Shown: positions 6,668 through 12,749 of the stretch, in pieces
Layout: every line of letters begins with the position of its first letter
How positions within the stretch are numbered: the first letter of the stretch is position 1
From: an uncultured Actinomycetes bacterium
GTDB lineage: Bacteria; Actinomycetota; Actinomycetes; Nanopelagicales; Nanopelagicaceae
DNA: 13,704 nt
Assembly: GCA_903922325.1 (NCBI GenBank)
Contig: CAIXTG010000091.1
Coordinates: 1 to 13,704 of the forward strand
Direction: 5' to 3'
The notes under the pieces: model-generated
What the model was told of the DNA's origin: nothing
Databases searched by the model: none
What the model saw: only the letters and a program-made list of their open reading frames with translations
Program-made: the position numbers and the translations under genes

Positions 6668-7945
6668 TTAACGCAGGTTAGGTTGGATCTTGGTACAAAC
6701 ATCATTCAATGTCTGAGCGACGTTTGCATCTGCCTTCCATAGACCATCAAGTGTTGACTTAACTGTCAACTCAATAGCGCTTAGGTTTGGATGAGAAGTA
6801 AGAATCTGACCCTTTGAGATTCCGTCAGCCACAATTAACTTTGCTTGAGCTTCATTTAAGATCGAGGCTTTTGCAATGACTTTTGGATCCATTAGAGGTG
6901 TGCGAGATTGTGGGAAGAACGCTACGTACTTAGCAGCATTTTCTGGGTTAGTTGCAAACACTAAGAAGTCAGCAGCAGCTTTACGGTTCTTGCTCTTAGT
7001 AAGAACTGCCATGCCTGCTTGTCCGATTGCTTGTGCATCTGCAACTGGGCCCTTAGGTAGAGGCACTACGCCCCACTTCCACTTCATAGTTGGCAAGCTA
7101 GCGGCGCGACTCAATTGAATGAGTGACATACCAACGTTGCCAGCAAAGAAGTCAGATGAAACTCCTGGTGCTGGGAATGACTTGTCCTTGTAAATCATGC
7201 TGTGGAAGAAAGTCATTGCATTGTTCATCTGCTTTGAGTTGAAAGTACAAGTTGTACCGGTCTTGTTCCAAGCTTCGGCGCCAAAGCCGCGCCAGATTGC
7301 GGCTAGACCGTTCCAAGTTGTGTAGTTAAAGGTTGGGAAGTTAAGGCCGTAATTACCCTTTTGATAATCAGTTACAGCTTTAGCAACCTTGGCCGCATTT
7401 GTCCAAGTCCATTCACCCTTTACACGTAGCGCTTCTGGATCTTCAGCACCTGCTGCTTTAATCAAATCAGCGTTATAAAAGATCGCAAATGGCGAAGTTG
7501 AGAATGGGTAGGCATAAACACTTCGAGGTGCACGCCACAGCCCAAGAGAACCAGCTGCAATTTCTTCCACTTTGTAGCCAGGAGTTGATTCCATTTGTGG
7601 AAGCACGTTAAGAAGCAAATTGTTCTTGCGGAATTGTTGGGCATCCTTTTCTAGGATCCAAGCCAAGTCCGGAGCTTTGCCACCGGCAATTTGAGTAGTC
7701 AGAGTTTGTGTGTAGGTCGCAAAATCAAGTGATTCAAACTTGATATCTGCAATCTCAGGATGAGTCTTCTTGTATTCGTCAGCAAGACCTTTAAAGAGTG
7801 CTAAGTGGCCAGCATTTGATGACCACATAGTCATTCTTAGTGTGATGCTTCCATTAGCTGCTGCTTTTGCTGGTTGAACACCGATAAAAGCTACAAGAGC
7901 AATAGCGGATCCAGCTGCAATCATTTTTAGATATTTTGCTTTCAC
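6668..7945 (-). CDS. ABC transporter extracellular solute-binding protein, family 1 (sugar type)
   Basis: The 425-residue protein starts with a Sec signal peptide (KAKYLKMIAAGSAIALVAFIGV, then cleavage at AKA, residue 28). The mature part has the family-1 pattern: ITLRMTMWSSNAGHLALFKGLADEY near 34-58, FATYTQTLTTQIAGGKAPDLAW near 75-96, PFSTSPFAIFYNADLIKAAGA in the first third, and WKWGVVPLPKGP with NRKAAADFLVFATNPENAAKY in the second lobe. It captures substrate outside the membrane and delivers it to the two permeases downstream. There is no Cys at the cleavage site, so it is not an evident lipoprotein, which is unusual for a monoderm binding protein. The start is GTG at 7945 with AAGGAAAG five bases before it; ATG at 7924 would remove part of the signal peptide. 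It follows the oxidoreductase gene by 36 bases. Confidence 0.93.
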   Translation of the reverse strand: MKAKYLKMIAAGSAIALVAFIGVQPAKAAANGSITLRMTMWSSNAGHLALFKGLADEYKKTHPEIADIKFESLDFATYTQTLTTQIAGGKAPDLAWILEKDAQQFRKNNLLLNVLPQMESTPGYKVEEIAAGSLGLWRAPRSVYAYPFSTSPFAIFYNADLIKAAGAEDPEALRVKGEWTWTNAAKVAKAVTDYQKGNYGLNFPTFNYTTWNGLAAIWRGFGAEAWNKTGTTCTFNSKQMNNAMTFFHSMIYKDKSFPAPGVSSDFFAGNVGMSLIQLSRAASLPTMKWKWGVVPLPKGPVADAQAIGQAGMAVLTKSKNRKAAADFLVFATNPENAAKYVAFFPQSRTPLMDPKVIAKASILNEAQAKLIVADGISKGQILTSHPNLSAIELTVKSTLDGLWKADANVAQTLNDVCTKIQPNLR

Positions 7946-7981
7946 TGTTGCTTTCCTTTCTGTTTAGTCGGTTTCAACCTC

Positions 7982-9583
7982 TTAATAAGGTGCGACCGTT
8001 GGCCATTCAAGCTCGACTCCCTGATGAAGAAGTTGTGCTTGAAGATCGTTTAGGTCTTTACCTGATGCAAATGCATGCGGGCTCTTACCTGAACGAATAC
8101 TTAGTGCGGCAAGTACTCCGGCCGACTCACCGATATTCCACTCGGTTGGGTGTAAACGGAAACATCCGTTAGTTATATGAGTTACGCCGATGCTCTTGCC
8201 AGCTGCAATTAAGTTCTCTGTTGCAACTGGGATCATTGATGAAACTGGAATTTGATATGGGCAAGATGCGACATCTAAATAGTTGTCCCCTACTGTCGAT
8301 GGGTGTAAATCAATGCGGTAATGACCAACGCCGACTGAATCGGCATATTTTTTAGCACCAGCATCACCGCGAATTGCGTATGAAATATCTTGCTCGGTGA
8401 CTGTGTAAAGAGCTTTGATTCGTCGCGCTTCACGCACATAAACATGCTTGGCCAAGCCATCTTTGGTATCAACCACATCTTTGCGCAGGTAAAGACCGGG
8501 CCAACCTGTTTTTCCATCGGTGCGTGGCGCTTCAGTCTGCATCCAATACAGAAGTGAAAGCGACTGATCTTTAGCAGCTGCAATGTTCTTAGATTTTTCT
8601 TCTTTGCTGACATCAATGATTGAGCCATTTATATAGTCGAGTTGTGGCCAATTAACTAATGAAATATCAGTAAATTTCTCGGGGTGTTCCATATGGCTTG
8701 CGGCCAAAATTCTGCGGAAGGTCCAGAGATTGGCAGAACCTGGGTTATCTTTTTGATTTGCGCGCACAGTTAGTGGATCAAGATTTGGCAGCGGATCAAA
8801 ATTGAAAATAATTTCTTTTAGCGAGCGTGGCTCGATTGAATGCCAGCTAACCCAATTGTGATCATAAAAAGGCATTTTGAAATTACGCCAATATTCATAA
8901 TTATTTGGTTTATCAATTGTGCGATCTGAATTTGGGTCGTAGCTCATTGCAAAACATGAGCTAAAGGCTTGAATGTTGCCTGGCTGATATTCATCAGGAG
9001 CACTTGGCTCGCCAGTCATAGCCTTACTTTCAAATCCAACTACATATTCAATATCGGCAAGTGCTAAGACATCGCCGGTTTCAGTTGCTTCAATAAATAT
9101 TTTCGCTTCGATATCAACTGATTTGCCGGTTCGCTTATCTAAAACGCGAGCACCAATAATTCGATCACCGCTCTTGGTGACAGTTTCGATTTCGTGCTCA
9201 AGCAAAATAGTTACGCAGCCGCTCGCAACATGTGGCGCCAACATCGAACGCAACACATCGTGAATCACACCGGGTTCGGCGCAGATTGGGCTGACATACC
9301 CAGCGCCTGGATTTAAAAATGGATCAGCTTTTGATCGTGCAGAAAGCGGGTAGTTTGCTTTGTAATAAGCACGAAGGCGATTTCTAAATTCACGATAGCG
9401 ACCAGTGCTACCGAATTGTTCAATCCAAATATGTTCATCAGAGGGAACAGATTGCGCAGTTAGTTGGCCGCCAACCCAATCGGTCTCTTCGACCACTATG
9501 CATTTAACGCCAAGGTCACCTAAAGAGAGCGCAGCTGAAACTGCGCTCGTGCCGCCACCCAAGATGAGCACATCTGTCTTCAA
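7982..9583 (-). CDS. FAD-dependent oxidoreductase (PF12831-like)
   Basis: The 533-residue soluble protein begins with a Rossmann FAD motif, DVLILGGGTSAVSAALSLG (4-22), followed by VEETDWVGGQLTAQ (31-44). Further family features are IFIEATETGDVLALA (162-176), HVYVREARRIKALYTVTEQD in the middle, and a C-terminal flavin-cap region NLIAAGKSIGVTHITNGCFR with WNIGESAGVLAALSI. This is the PF12831 family, often found beside sugar transporters in bacterial catabolic clusters; the reaction is generally not known. Oxidation of a sugar, cyclitol or sugar acid brought in by the adjacent ABC system is an inference. The start is TTG at 9583 with AAAGGGG five bases upstream. It is the first gene of the transporter operon, directly under the predicted promoter and two operators. 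No signal peptide, so probably cytoplasmic. Confidence 0.88.
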   Translation of the reverse strand: MKTDVLILGGGTSAVSAALSLGDLGVKCIVVEETDWVGGQLTAQSVPSDEHIWIEQFGSTGRYREFRNRLRAYYKANYPLSARSKADPFLNPGAGYVSPICAEPGVIHDVLRSMLAPHVASGCVTILLEHEIETVTKSGDRIIGARVLDKRTGKSVDIEAKIFIEATETGDVLALADIEYVVGFESKAMTGEPSAPDEYQPGNIQAFSSCFAMSYDPNSDRTIDKPNNYEYWRNFKMPFYDHNWVSWHSIEPRSLKEIIFNFDPLPNLDPLTVRANQKDNPGSANLWTFRRILAASHMEHPEKFTDISLVNWPQLDYINGSIIDVSKEEKSKNIAAAKDQSLSLLYWMQTEAPRTDGKTGWPGLYLRKDVVDTKDGLAKHVYVREARRIKALYTVTEQDISYAIRGDAGAKKYADSVGVGHYRIDLHPSTVGDNYLDVASCPYQIPVSSMIPVATENLIAAGKSIGVTHITNGCFRLHPTEWNIGESAGVLAALSIRSGKSPHAFASGKDLNDLQAQLLHQGVELEWPTVAPY

Positions 9584-9594
9584 AGCAACCCCTT

Positions 9595-9606
9595 TGGTCT
9601 ATACCG
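9595..9606. promoter_or_regulatory. GntR (HutC-type) operator O2
   Basis: TGGTCTATACCG carries the HutC-subfamily consensus GT-N-TA-N-AC and differs from the other two sites of the locus by one base in the core. Its centre lies 21 bp from that of O1, two helical turns, so two dimers would bind the same face of the DNA. It lies in the untranslated leader of the oxidoreductase gene. Confidence 0.7.
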
Positions 9607-9615
9607 ATTCGCAAC

Positions 9616-9627
9616 TGGTATATACCA
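9616..9627. promoter_or_regulatory. GntR (HutC-type) operator O1
   Basis: TGGTATATACCA is a perfect 12-bp palindrome fitting GT-N-TA-N-AC. It abuts the -10 element of the predicted operon promoter and covers the expected transcription start, a classical repressor position. The adjacent gene encodes a HutC-type regulator, the natural candidate to bind here. Confidence 0.8.
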
Positions 9628-9655
9628 AAATATCTAAGAGATCCGACTCTGTCAA
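9627..9655 (-). promoter_or_regulatory. Promoter of the oxidoreductase-transporter operon
   Basis: On the minus strand TTGACA (9655-9650) and TATTTT (9632-9627) are separated by exactly 17 bases: a perfect -35 and a 4-of-6 -10. Transcription would start near 9620, inside operator O1, leaving a leader of about 35-40 bases before the TTG start codon. It lies between gntR and the oxidoreductase, so the operon can be transcribed separately from its regulator. Confidence 0.65.
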
Positions 9656-9676
9656 CGCTAACTCGATAACGAATTT

Positions 9677-9736
9677 ACAACTGTTTTCTCGACTGTACTG
9701 GGCGACTATGGATGCCCCGTTGGCAAATACAGTTGT
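9677..9736 (-). repeat. Inverted repeat just after the gntR stop
   Basis: ACAACTGT (9677-9684) and ACAGTTGT (9729-9736) are perfect 8-bp inverted copies, 44 bases apart. The interval contains a smaller GGGC/GCCC stem. The RNA could fold as a branched 3' structure ending the gntR transcript, but no U-tract follows. It could equally be chance. Confidence 0.35.
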
Positions 9737-9740
9737 TGGG

Positions 9741-10457
9741 TTAAACCTCGAGCTGATAAATCAGGTCGTACTTATCCCCGCGTTTATAAGAGACCACCAA
9801 GAAAGCCGATCGCTCTTTCGAGGTGATTCCAACTGCGAAGAATTCTAGAGTCGGAGCCACTTCGGAAATCTGAAGACGTTCACGGAATTTCGCTTCAGGT
9901 ATTACCGAACGAACCCGATATTGAACTCGCAGAATTGGTCTTTCGTAATGCTCTGACAAAATTCCAGAAAGACTCTTACCTAAATCTTGCTCAAGCAAGC
10001 CAGGTGCAATTTCAATTGGGATATATGCCGTCTCGGTAGCCATCGCCACATCAGCATCGAAGAATGATTGTTCGATTCGGTAAACCCAATCACCTTTACG
10101 GAGCCCAAGTGCCTTTGCAACTTCATCGCTGGCATGGATTCGATCAGCTAAGTGCAACTTTGTGCTGGGGTTATTGCCGCGATGTCGCAGAACTTCTGAA
10201 AGTGAAGTTACATCAGATGTGCGAACCATGCGAGGCTCGGCAACGAACAAGCCTTTCGAAGGAACTGAATAAATATAACCGCGCGCCTGCAGTACATCGA
10301 TAGCGCGACGTAGCGTCATTCGCGAGACGCCATACTCTTCTGAGAGCGCGCGCTCTGAAGGAAGTTGCGAGTGCGGTTTTAGAGATACCGAGAGTTCAGC
10401 TAAAGCTTCAAGCAAAGTTGCATGCTTCGAATCTTTCACTACTTTCTTATTTGGCAT
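9741..10457 (-). CDS. GntR family regulator, HutC subfamily with UTRA ligand domain
   Basis: The 238-residue protein has an N-terminal winged helix: SQLPSERALSEEYGVSRM (30-47), TLRRAIDVLQARGYI (48-62) and PSKGLFVAEP (66-75, the wing). A UTRA effector domain follows (about 82-230) with WVYRIEQSFFDADVAMATET, YIPIEIAPGLLEQDL and RVRSVIPEAKFRERLQI. UTRA domains bind small molecules such as sugar phosphates or histidine-pathway intermediates and release the DNA. Two operators stand upstream of the adjacent oxidoreductase operon and one in this gene's own promoter region, so local repression and autoregulation are likely. The ATG start at 10457 has no clear ribosome binding site. The inducer is unknown but is probably derived from the imported substrate. 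Confidence 0.93.
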   Translation of the reverse strand: MPNKKVVKDSKHATLLEALAELSVSLKPHSQLPSERALSEEYGVSRMTLRRAIDVLQARGYIYSVPSKGLFVAEPRMVRTSDVTSLSEVLRHRGNNPSTKLHLADRIHASDEVAKALGLRKGDWVYRIEQSFFDADVAMATETAYIPIEIAPGLLEQDLGKSLSGILSEHYERPILRVQYRVRSVIPEAKFRERLQISEVAPTLEFFAVGITSKERSAFLVVSYKRGDKYDLIYQLEV

Positions 10458-10486
10458 TAGCTACCGCAAAATTATTGGCAGTCCGG

Positions 10487-10506
10487 TTCGTGAATGAAAA
10501 CACGAA
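10487..10506. repeat. Dyad in the gntR leader
   Basis: TTCGTG (10487-10492) and CACGAA (10501-10506) form a perfect 6-bp dyad around eight bases, 30-50 bases upstream of the gntR ATG. It may be a leader hairpin or a binding site for another factor; it does not resemble the GGTATATACC operators. Confidence 0.3.
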
Positions 10507-10551
10507 TGTCAGGAGAGAAATTGGAAAAATTCTTTTGCGTGGAAGCATGTG

Positions 10552-10583
10552 CCTATAGTGCCCACTCGGTATATACCAGTCAA
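10552..10583 (-). promoter_or_regulatory. Candidate promoter of gntR
   Basis: On the minus strand TTGACT (10583-10578) is a good -35. Downstream lie CACTAT (17-base spacer) and the overlapping TATAGG (20-base spacer); which one serves as -10 is not clear. The operator at 10567-10578 fills the spacer, which supports autorepression. Transcription would start near 10545, giving a leader of about 90 bases. Confidence 0.45.
10567..10578. promoter_or_regulatory. GntR (HutC-type) operator O3 at the regulator's own promoter
   Basis: CGGTATATACCA shares the full 10-bp palindromic core GGTATATACC with O1. It lies about 110 bases upstream of the gntR ATG, between the -35 and -10 candidates. Finding the same rare palindrome in the only two regulatory gaps of the locus is strong evidence that it is a real operator. 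Confidence 0.75.
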
Positions 10584-10613
10584 GTGGTGGTCTGAATTCT
10601 TTAGCGGCGGTAT

Positions 10614-10649
10614 AAAAAGTGAGCTATTGGCTTGCTATGAAGCTTGCTC
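10614..10649 (-). terminator. Possible terminator of the purine block
   Basis: Around the stop of the conserved hypothetical gene, the minus strand can form an imperfect hairpin. GAGC pairs with GCTC, and inside it GCTT pairs with AAGC around a six-base loop. ACTTTTTAT follows directly. The U-run and position fit an intrinsic terminator, but the stem is interrupted and AT-rich. Confidence 0.35.
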
Positions 10650-11447
10650 AAAGGCGGCAACTTTGCGCCAACGAGTTATCAATCGTTCATAGCCAACGCC
10701 AGCAGTTGCCCCATCATTGGCAGCTAGGCCAGCGAGCGATTCGTGAATGTCTTCAATTGATGAATCAGCTTCAATGCCGCCAAGTTCGGCAAGTGCGATG
10801 TTTAAGTAATCAGCTAGCCCGCCGTAATCAAGTTCGACGAGGGACTTTGGGTGGAACATGTCCATCCAGTCGTGCAGATCTTGAATCTCTTCTTCGATGC
10901 CACCTTCGCCGAATGCGTTAACAACTGTGTCATGGGTGAACATGCAACGAGTTTTGGCATTTGAGATTTTGGCTCTAGCAATTGAGAAAGCACCGTTGCT
11001 ATCAGCGCCACGCATTCGTTCTTCTGGTGTGAAGAGTGAGAACCAACGGGGCGGAATCATCCAGGTTTCGGTCAAGATATGTGGCACTTTGTTATCGATG
11101 TAGTCAGCACCGCTAGTGATTAGCTCTTCGATCGCTGGTGTGAAAAAGTATTTAGTAACGGTACTCGGCATTGAGTCGGTGAAGTTGTCATAGGCTGCCC
11201 AACTTCTAGTCGATGTTGACCAAGGCGACACATAGCGAACATCTTCGAGATCAAGAATGTGGGCACCATCTGCCACATTAGAAAAATAAGTTGGCGCAAT
11301 TAATCTTTGCATCGCGCGGTTTTGTTCATCTTCTACCGTTGAATAAATCGGGAACGCTTCTTCCCAGAGCAAACGATCTGCTGGTTCAAATGCTGAAAGT
11401 GGTTCGTAAATGCGCAGTGCTGCAACATAAGGAGTTCTGCGCGTCAT
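10635..11447 (-). CDS. Conserved actinobacterial protein of unknown function (possibly DUF8083)
   Basis: The 270-residue soluble protein begins RRTPYVAALRIYEPLSAF and ends YERLITRWRKVAAFEQAS. I recognise both ends from a conserved actinobacterial hypothetical family; I believe it corresponds to DUF8083, but the name is from memory. The middle contains many aromatic and acidic residues (ILDLEDVRYVSPWSTSTRSW, ILTETWMIPPRWFSLF) and a Cys in KTRCMFTHD. There is no signal peptide, membrane helix or recognised catalytic motif. It lies 26 bases after the DUF3073 gene, so it is probably the last gene of the purF-purM unit. That placement alone does not show a role in purine metabolism. Confidence 0.75.
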   Translation of the reverse strand: MTRRTPYVAALRIYEPLSAFEPADRLLWEEAFPIYSTVEDEQNRAMQRLIAPTYFSNVADGAHILDLEDVRYVSPWSTSTRSWAAYDNFTDSMPSTVTKYFFTPAIEELITSGADYIDNKVPHILTETWMIPPRWFSLFTPEERMRGADSNGAFSIARAKISNAKTRCMFTHDTVVNAFGEGGIEEEIQDLHDWMDMFHPKSLVELDYGGLADYLNIALAELGGIEADSSIEDIHESLAGLAANDGATAGVGYERLITRWRKVAAFEQAS

Positions 11448-11473
11448 GAGTTACAGGCTAACTAACTTAGTAA

Positions 11474-11650
11474 TTAAGCGCGAGGAATGTAATTGCCCTC
11501 AGCAAAAGGGTCGTCGTTATCGTTCTCATCTGTGGTTGGAGCTTCGCCATGTAGTTCTTTAGCTAGGCGATCTAGATCCATATCTTGAGAGTTATATTTC
11601 AAATCTCTAGCAACTTTAGTTTGCTTTGCTTTTGCGCGGCCGCGACCCAT
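11474..11650 (-). CDS. DUF3073 family small protein
   Basis: A 58-residue frame starts at ATG 11650 with an excellent ribosome binding site, GGAGG six bases upstream. The basic N-terminus MGRGRAKAKQTKVARDLKYN (1-20) is the signature of DUF3073, a family nearly confined to Actinobacteria. A more variable acidic part follows (DLDRLAKELHG, then DENDNDDPFAEG). The function is unknown; the basic head and acidic tail are consistent with nucleic-acid or ribosome contact, but that is speculation. It follows purM by 43 bases, a placement I associate with other actinobacteria. Confidence 0.92.
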   Translation of the reverse strand: MGRGRAKAKQTKVARDLKYNSQDMDLDRLAKELHGEAPTTDENDNDDPFAEGNYIPRA

Positions 11651-11693
11651 GGGCGACCTCCTTTTTCACTTTGTATCCGTCAAGGCGCGTAGG

Positions 11694-12749
11694 TTATCGC
11701 GCTTGGTAGGTACCTTCCAAAGTCGAGCGTGCTGAGGCCTGATTTGAGCGTACTTCGCCAGCAATCCAGGCCTTCATGCCGCGGGCTGCCAGCGATCTCA
11801 GGGTCAGATCAGCTACCTCAGGGGCAACGACTGCGACCATGCCGACGCCTGCGTTCCAAGTGCGCTCGAGAGCAGGCTGGGCAACATCGCCAGCTTTAGC
11901 CATGAAAAGCATCTCTGTGGGCAAGGCCCAAGTGCTGCGGTTATAGGTGGCACATAAGCCAGCTGGAATAACGCGGGCCGTGTTTTCGGCTAAGCCGCCA
12001 CCTGTCACGTGCACGAAAGTGCGCAAGTTAGTGCCTAAAGATTTAATCAAAGCTAAACAATCAAGGGTGTAGATCTCAGTTGGGGTCAGAAGAACTTCGC
12101 CCAAAGTTTTATCTGAATCTGGGAATTTAGAATCAAGCGAAAGATTTTTACTTTTAATGATGTGACGAATCAACGAATAACCATTGGCATGAAAACCAGA
12201 AGCTGGCATACCAATTAAAACATCGCCGGCTTTAACAAGTTCTGCTGAAAGTAATTTGTCGGCATCAACCGCGCCTGTTGCGGCGCCGGCAATATCAAAT
12301 TCATCTTCACCAAGTAACCCTGGGTGTTCTGCAGTTTCACCACCGATAAGTGCGGTGTTGGCTTTTTCGCAACCTCGCGCGATGCCACTAACAATTTCAG
12401 CAATACGTTCTGGGATCACTTTTCCAACTGCAATGTAGTCAGTCATGAAAAGTGGCTCTGCGCCGCAAACAACTAAATCATCAACGACCATAGCAACTAG
12501 ATCTTCACCAATGGTGTCGTATTTACCCAACATGCGAGCAATCTCGGTTTTAGTACCAACGCCATCAGTTGAGGTGGCAAGTAATGGTTTCTTAAACTTA
12601 GTTAGCGCTGATGCATCAAATAAACCAGCAAAGCCACCAATGCCACCCATAACTTCAGGGCGTGATGCTTTGGCAATACTTGCTTTCATTAATTCAACAG
12701 CGCGCTCACCTGCATCAATATCAACGCCAGCGTCTTTGTAATCAGCCAC
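11694..12749 (-). CDS. purM: Phosphoribosylformylglycinamidine cyclo-ligase (AIR synthetase)
   Basis: This cytoplasmic enzyme closes the imidazole ring of purines: FGAM plus ATP gives AIR, ADP and phosphate. The 351-residue length is normal. Landmarks are DYKDAGVDIDAG (3-14), GGIGGFAGLF (35-44), the ATP-binding LLATSTDGVGTKTEIA (56-71), DLVAMVVDDLVVCGAEPLF (83-101), ALIGGETAEHPG with MPASGFHANGYSLIR in the middle, and HVTGGGLAENTARV in the second half. The start is GTG, placed so that the gene overlaps the purF stop by eight bases, giving translational coupling and equal expression with the first committed enzyme. Assignment is certain. Confidence 0.97.
   Translation of the reverse strand: MADYKDAGVDIDAGERAVELMKASIAKASRPEVMGGIGGFAGLFDASALTKFKKPLLATSTDGVGTKTEIARMLGKYDTIGEDLVAMVVDDLVVCGAEPLFMTDYIAVGKVIPERIAEIVSGIARGCEKANTALIGGETAEHPGLLGEDEFDIAGAATGAVDADKLLSAELVKAGDVLIGMPASGFHANGYSLIRHIIKSKNLSLDSKFPDSDKTLGEVLLTPTEIYTLDCLALIKSLGTNLRTFVHVTGGGLAENTARVIPAGLCATYNRSTWALPTEMLFMAKAGDVAQPALERTWNAGVGMVAVVAPEVADLTLRSLAARGMKAWIAGEVRSNQASARSTLEGTYQAR

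Noticed and set aside
8149..8158. GTGTAAAC inside the oxidoreductase gene, matching the loose consensus GT-N-TA-N-AC
   Set aside because: It lacks the GG...CC extension shared by the three sites in the regulatory gaps and lies in coding sequence; an expected chance match.
10619..10921. Plus-strand Gln/Arg/Leu-rich open frame opposite the conserved hypothetical gene
   Set aside because: Composition is that of an antisense shadow; the minus-strand frame has family resemblance at both ends and operon context.
11683..11704. GCGCG/CGCGC hairpin across the purM stop
   Set aside because: Five strong pairs but no U-tract, and the downstream gene has its own good ribosome binding site with no promoter seen between; a terminator here is not supported.
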